From assembly GCA_024277475.1 (NCBI GenBank), contig JAJRVC010000564.1, positions 1 through 6,879 of the forward strand: a stretch of 6,879 nt of DNA, given 5' to 3'. Shown here in pieces: positions 6,343 through 6,879 of the stretch (positions are counted from its first letter, which is position 1; each line of letters opens with the position of its first letter). A program made the position numbers and the translations under genes. Below the pieces are notes generated by a model, which had not been told where the DNA came from, did not search any database, and saw nothing but the letters and a program-made list of their open reading frames with translations. Source of the DNA: Deltaproteobacteria bacterium. GTDB lineage: Bacteria > Desulfobacterota > Desulfobacteria > Desulfobacterales > JAFDCJ01.

Positions 6343-6472
6343 ATGGTATCCAAAATTGAAAAAATGTTTGTTTATCACGGACCTTTCGAAATCTGCCCGC
6401 CATGCGTTTGACGATGTCTGCCGCATGGCGAGCCCATTAAACGCAGCCATCATCATTTTCAATGTAATTTAA
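6343..6472 (+). pseudogene. UspA (universal stress protein) N-terminal remnant, frameshifted and truncated
   Basis: An ATG at 6343, three nt after the binding-protein stop and preceded by GGGGG at 6329-6333, starts MVSKIEK. The frame then goes astray at a run of six A (6359-6364). With five A the reading would continue into the +2 frame as CLFITDLSKSARHAFDD (6365-6415), followed by VCRMASPLNAAIIIFNVI and TAA at 6470-6472. This is the first beta-alpha-beta unit of a UspA fold: strand KCLFITDLS with the conserved Asp, helix SARHAFDDVCRMA, and strand AAIIIFNVI. The remaining ~100 residues of a Usp domain, including the ATP-loop GxxGx9GS/T, are missing, and the next gene begins only 17 nt after the stop. 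UspA genes commonly sit next to TRAP transporter genes, and TeaD of Halomonas is the known case of a Usp partnering a TRAP system, so the context fits. A start at the in-frame TTG at 6356 would give an unshifted ~38-aa peptide, which is still far too short to be a working domain. Confidence 0.68.
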
Positions 6473-6489
6473 AAAATGGGGGGAAACTG

Positions 6490-6879
6490 ATGGGGAAAAT
6501 ATTAGAATTTGCCGAATCCTTGTGGAATGGTGATACGGACACCTTTGCCCATCATCCCATCAGCGCACCTTTCGGCGCGGAACGTGTCGCGCAAGGCACA
6601 TGGTTTATAAAGGGGTTTGCAAACACCATCGTGAGGGAAACCGGCAGCGGCCTGATCATCATTGATCCGGCCGCTGCCATGGACCATGAATACAAATTTA
6701 AAAAAGTCCGCAGTGTGACTACGCTGCCCCTGCATACGGCCGTCTTTACCCACGGGCACATCGATCACTGTTTCGGGGTTGCAAATTACAGGGCGGAGGC
6801 CGAAGCCAACGGCTGGCCCCTGCCGCGTGCCATCGCCCACGAGGACATGCCGAAACGGTTCAACCGCTACCGGCAAACC
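6490..6879 (+). CDS. MBL-fold metallo-hydrolase, alkyl-sulfatase-like group (N-terminal part, runs off the right edge)
   Basis: From the ATG at 6490 the frame stays open for 130 codons to the last base, with no stop. GGGGGGA (6478-6484) ends 5 nt before the ATG and serves as ribosome site. The visible part contains FANTIVRETGSGLIIIDP (43-60), the beta-strand pair ending in the early Asp of the metallo-beta-lactamase fold. Then comes HTAVFTHGHIDHCFGV (82-97) with the zinc-binding HxHxDH motif (H88, H90, D92, H93). The later PLPRAIAHEDMPKRFNRYR (110-128) is characteristic of the alkyl-sulfatase-like branch rather than glyoxalase II or beta-lactamases. There is no signal peptide, so the enzyme is probably cytoplasmic. 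Known relatives (SdsA1-type) hydrolyse alkyl sulfate esters using two zinc ions. Substrate here is not proven, and many family members have unknown substrates. It is probably co-transcribed with the TRAP genes, with the UspA remnant occupying the 150-nt gap. Confidence 0.82.
   Translation, partial: MGKILEFAESLWNGDTDTFAHHPISAPFGAERVAQGTWFIKGFANTIVRETGSGLIIIDPAAAMDHEYKFKKVRSVTTLPLHTAVFTHGHIDHCFGVANYRAEAEANGWPLPRAIAHEDMPKRFNRYRQT

Noticed and set aside
6502..6876. 124-aa minus-strand open frame at the right end
   Set aside because: It is antisense to the MBL-fold hydrolase, whose HxHxDH motif and ribosome site show the plus strand is coding.

Overview
The window reads as part of a bacterial chromosome from an anaerobic, probably Desulfobacterota (Desulfobacterales-like) organism. 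That placement is an inference. It rests on the combination of a TAXI-type TRAP transporter, a long tandem TetR regulator, a DUF6765-type protein and an NDH-2-like flavoprotein, plus the mid-range base composition of the genes. No marker gene fixes the taxon. I see no rRNA, tRNA, CRISPR array, transposase or IS ends.

Layout, left to right. (1) Positions 1-345 hold the C-terminal end of an FAD/NAD(P)-dependent oxidoreductase that enters from the left edge. (2) A 182-nt gap with a good promoter leads to a 362-aa DUF6765-like protein (528-1616) rich in conserved-looking His and Asp. (3) The gap between convergent genes (1617-1776) carries, on the minus strand, what looks like the last ~25 codons of a lost sulfatase. 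(4) A minus-strand gene (1777-2997) encodes two complete TetR repressors fused head to tail. (5) A very AT-rich divergent region (about 3013-3285) contains a strong sigma70-type promoter, four copies of ATTGAAT/ATTCAAT with two of them flanking the -10 box, and a perfect 14-bp palindrome. (6) A rightward transport operon follows: a fused TRAP permease (3286-5211), a TAXI-family periplasmic binding protein (5266-6339), a broken and truncated UspA-like gene (6343-6472), and the 5' part of a metallo-beta-lactamase-fold hydrolase of the alkyl-sulfatase-like group (6490 to the right edge, still open).

Working model (inference): the double TetR protein represses the divergent transport operon, and probably itself, through the shared AT-rich operator region. 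The TAXI binding protein captures an organic anion in the periplasm and the fused permease imports it with Na+ or H+. The MBL hydrolase would then act on the substrate or a related ester. The UspA gene is a frequent companion of TRAP systems. Here it has decayed through an apparent +1 slip in an A6 run and loss of everything after the first beta-alpha-beta unit.

The items most worth a second look are the tandem TetR with its two distinct classes of candidate operator, the UspA remnant, and the sulfatase tail. Nothing here amounts to a clear new defence or mobile system.
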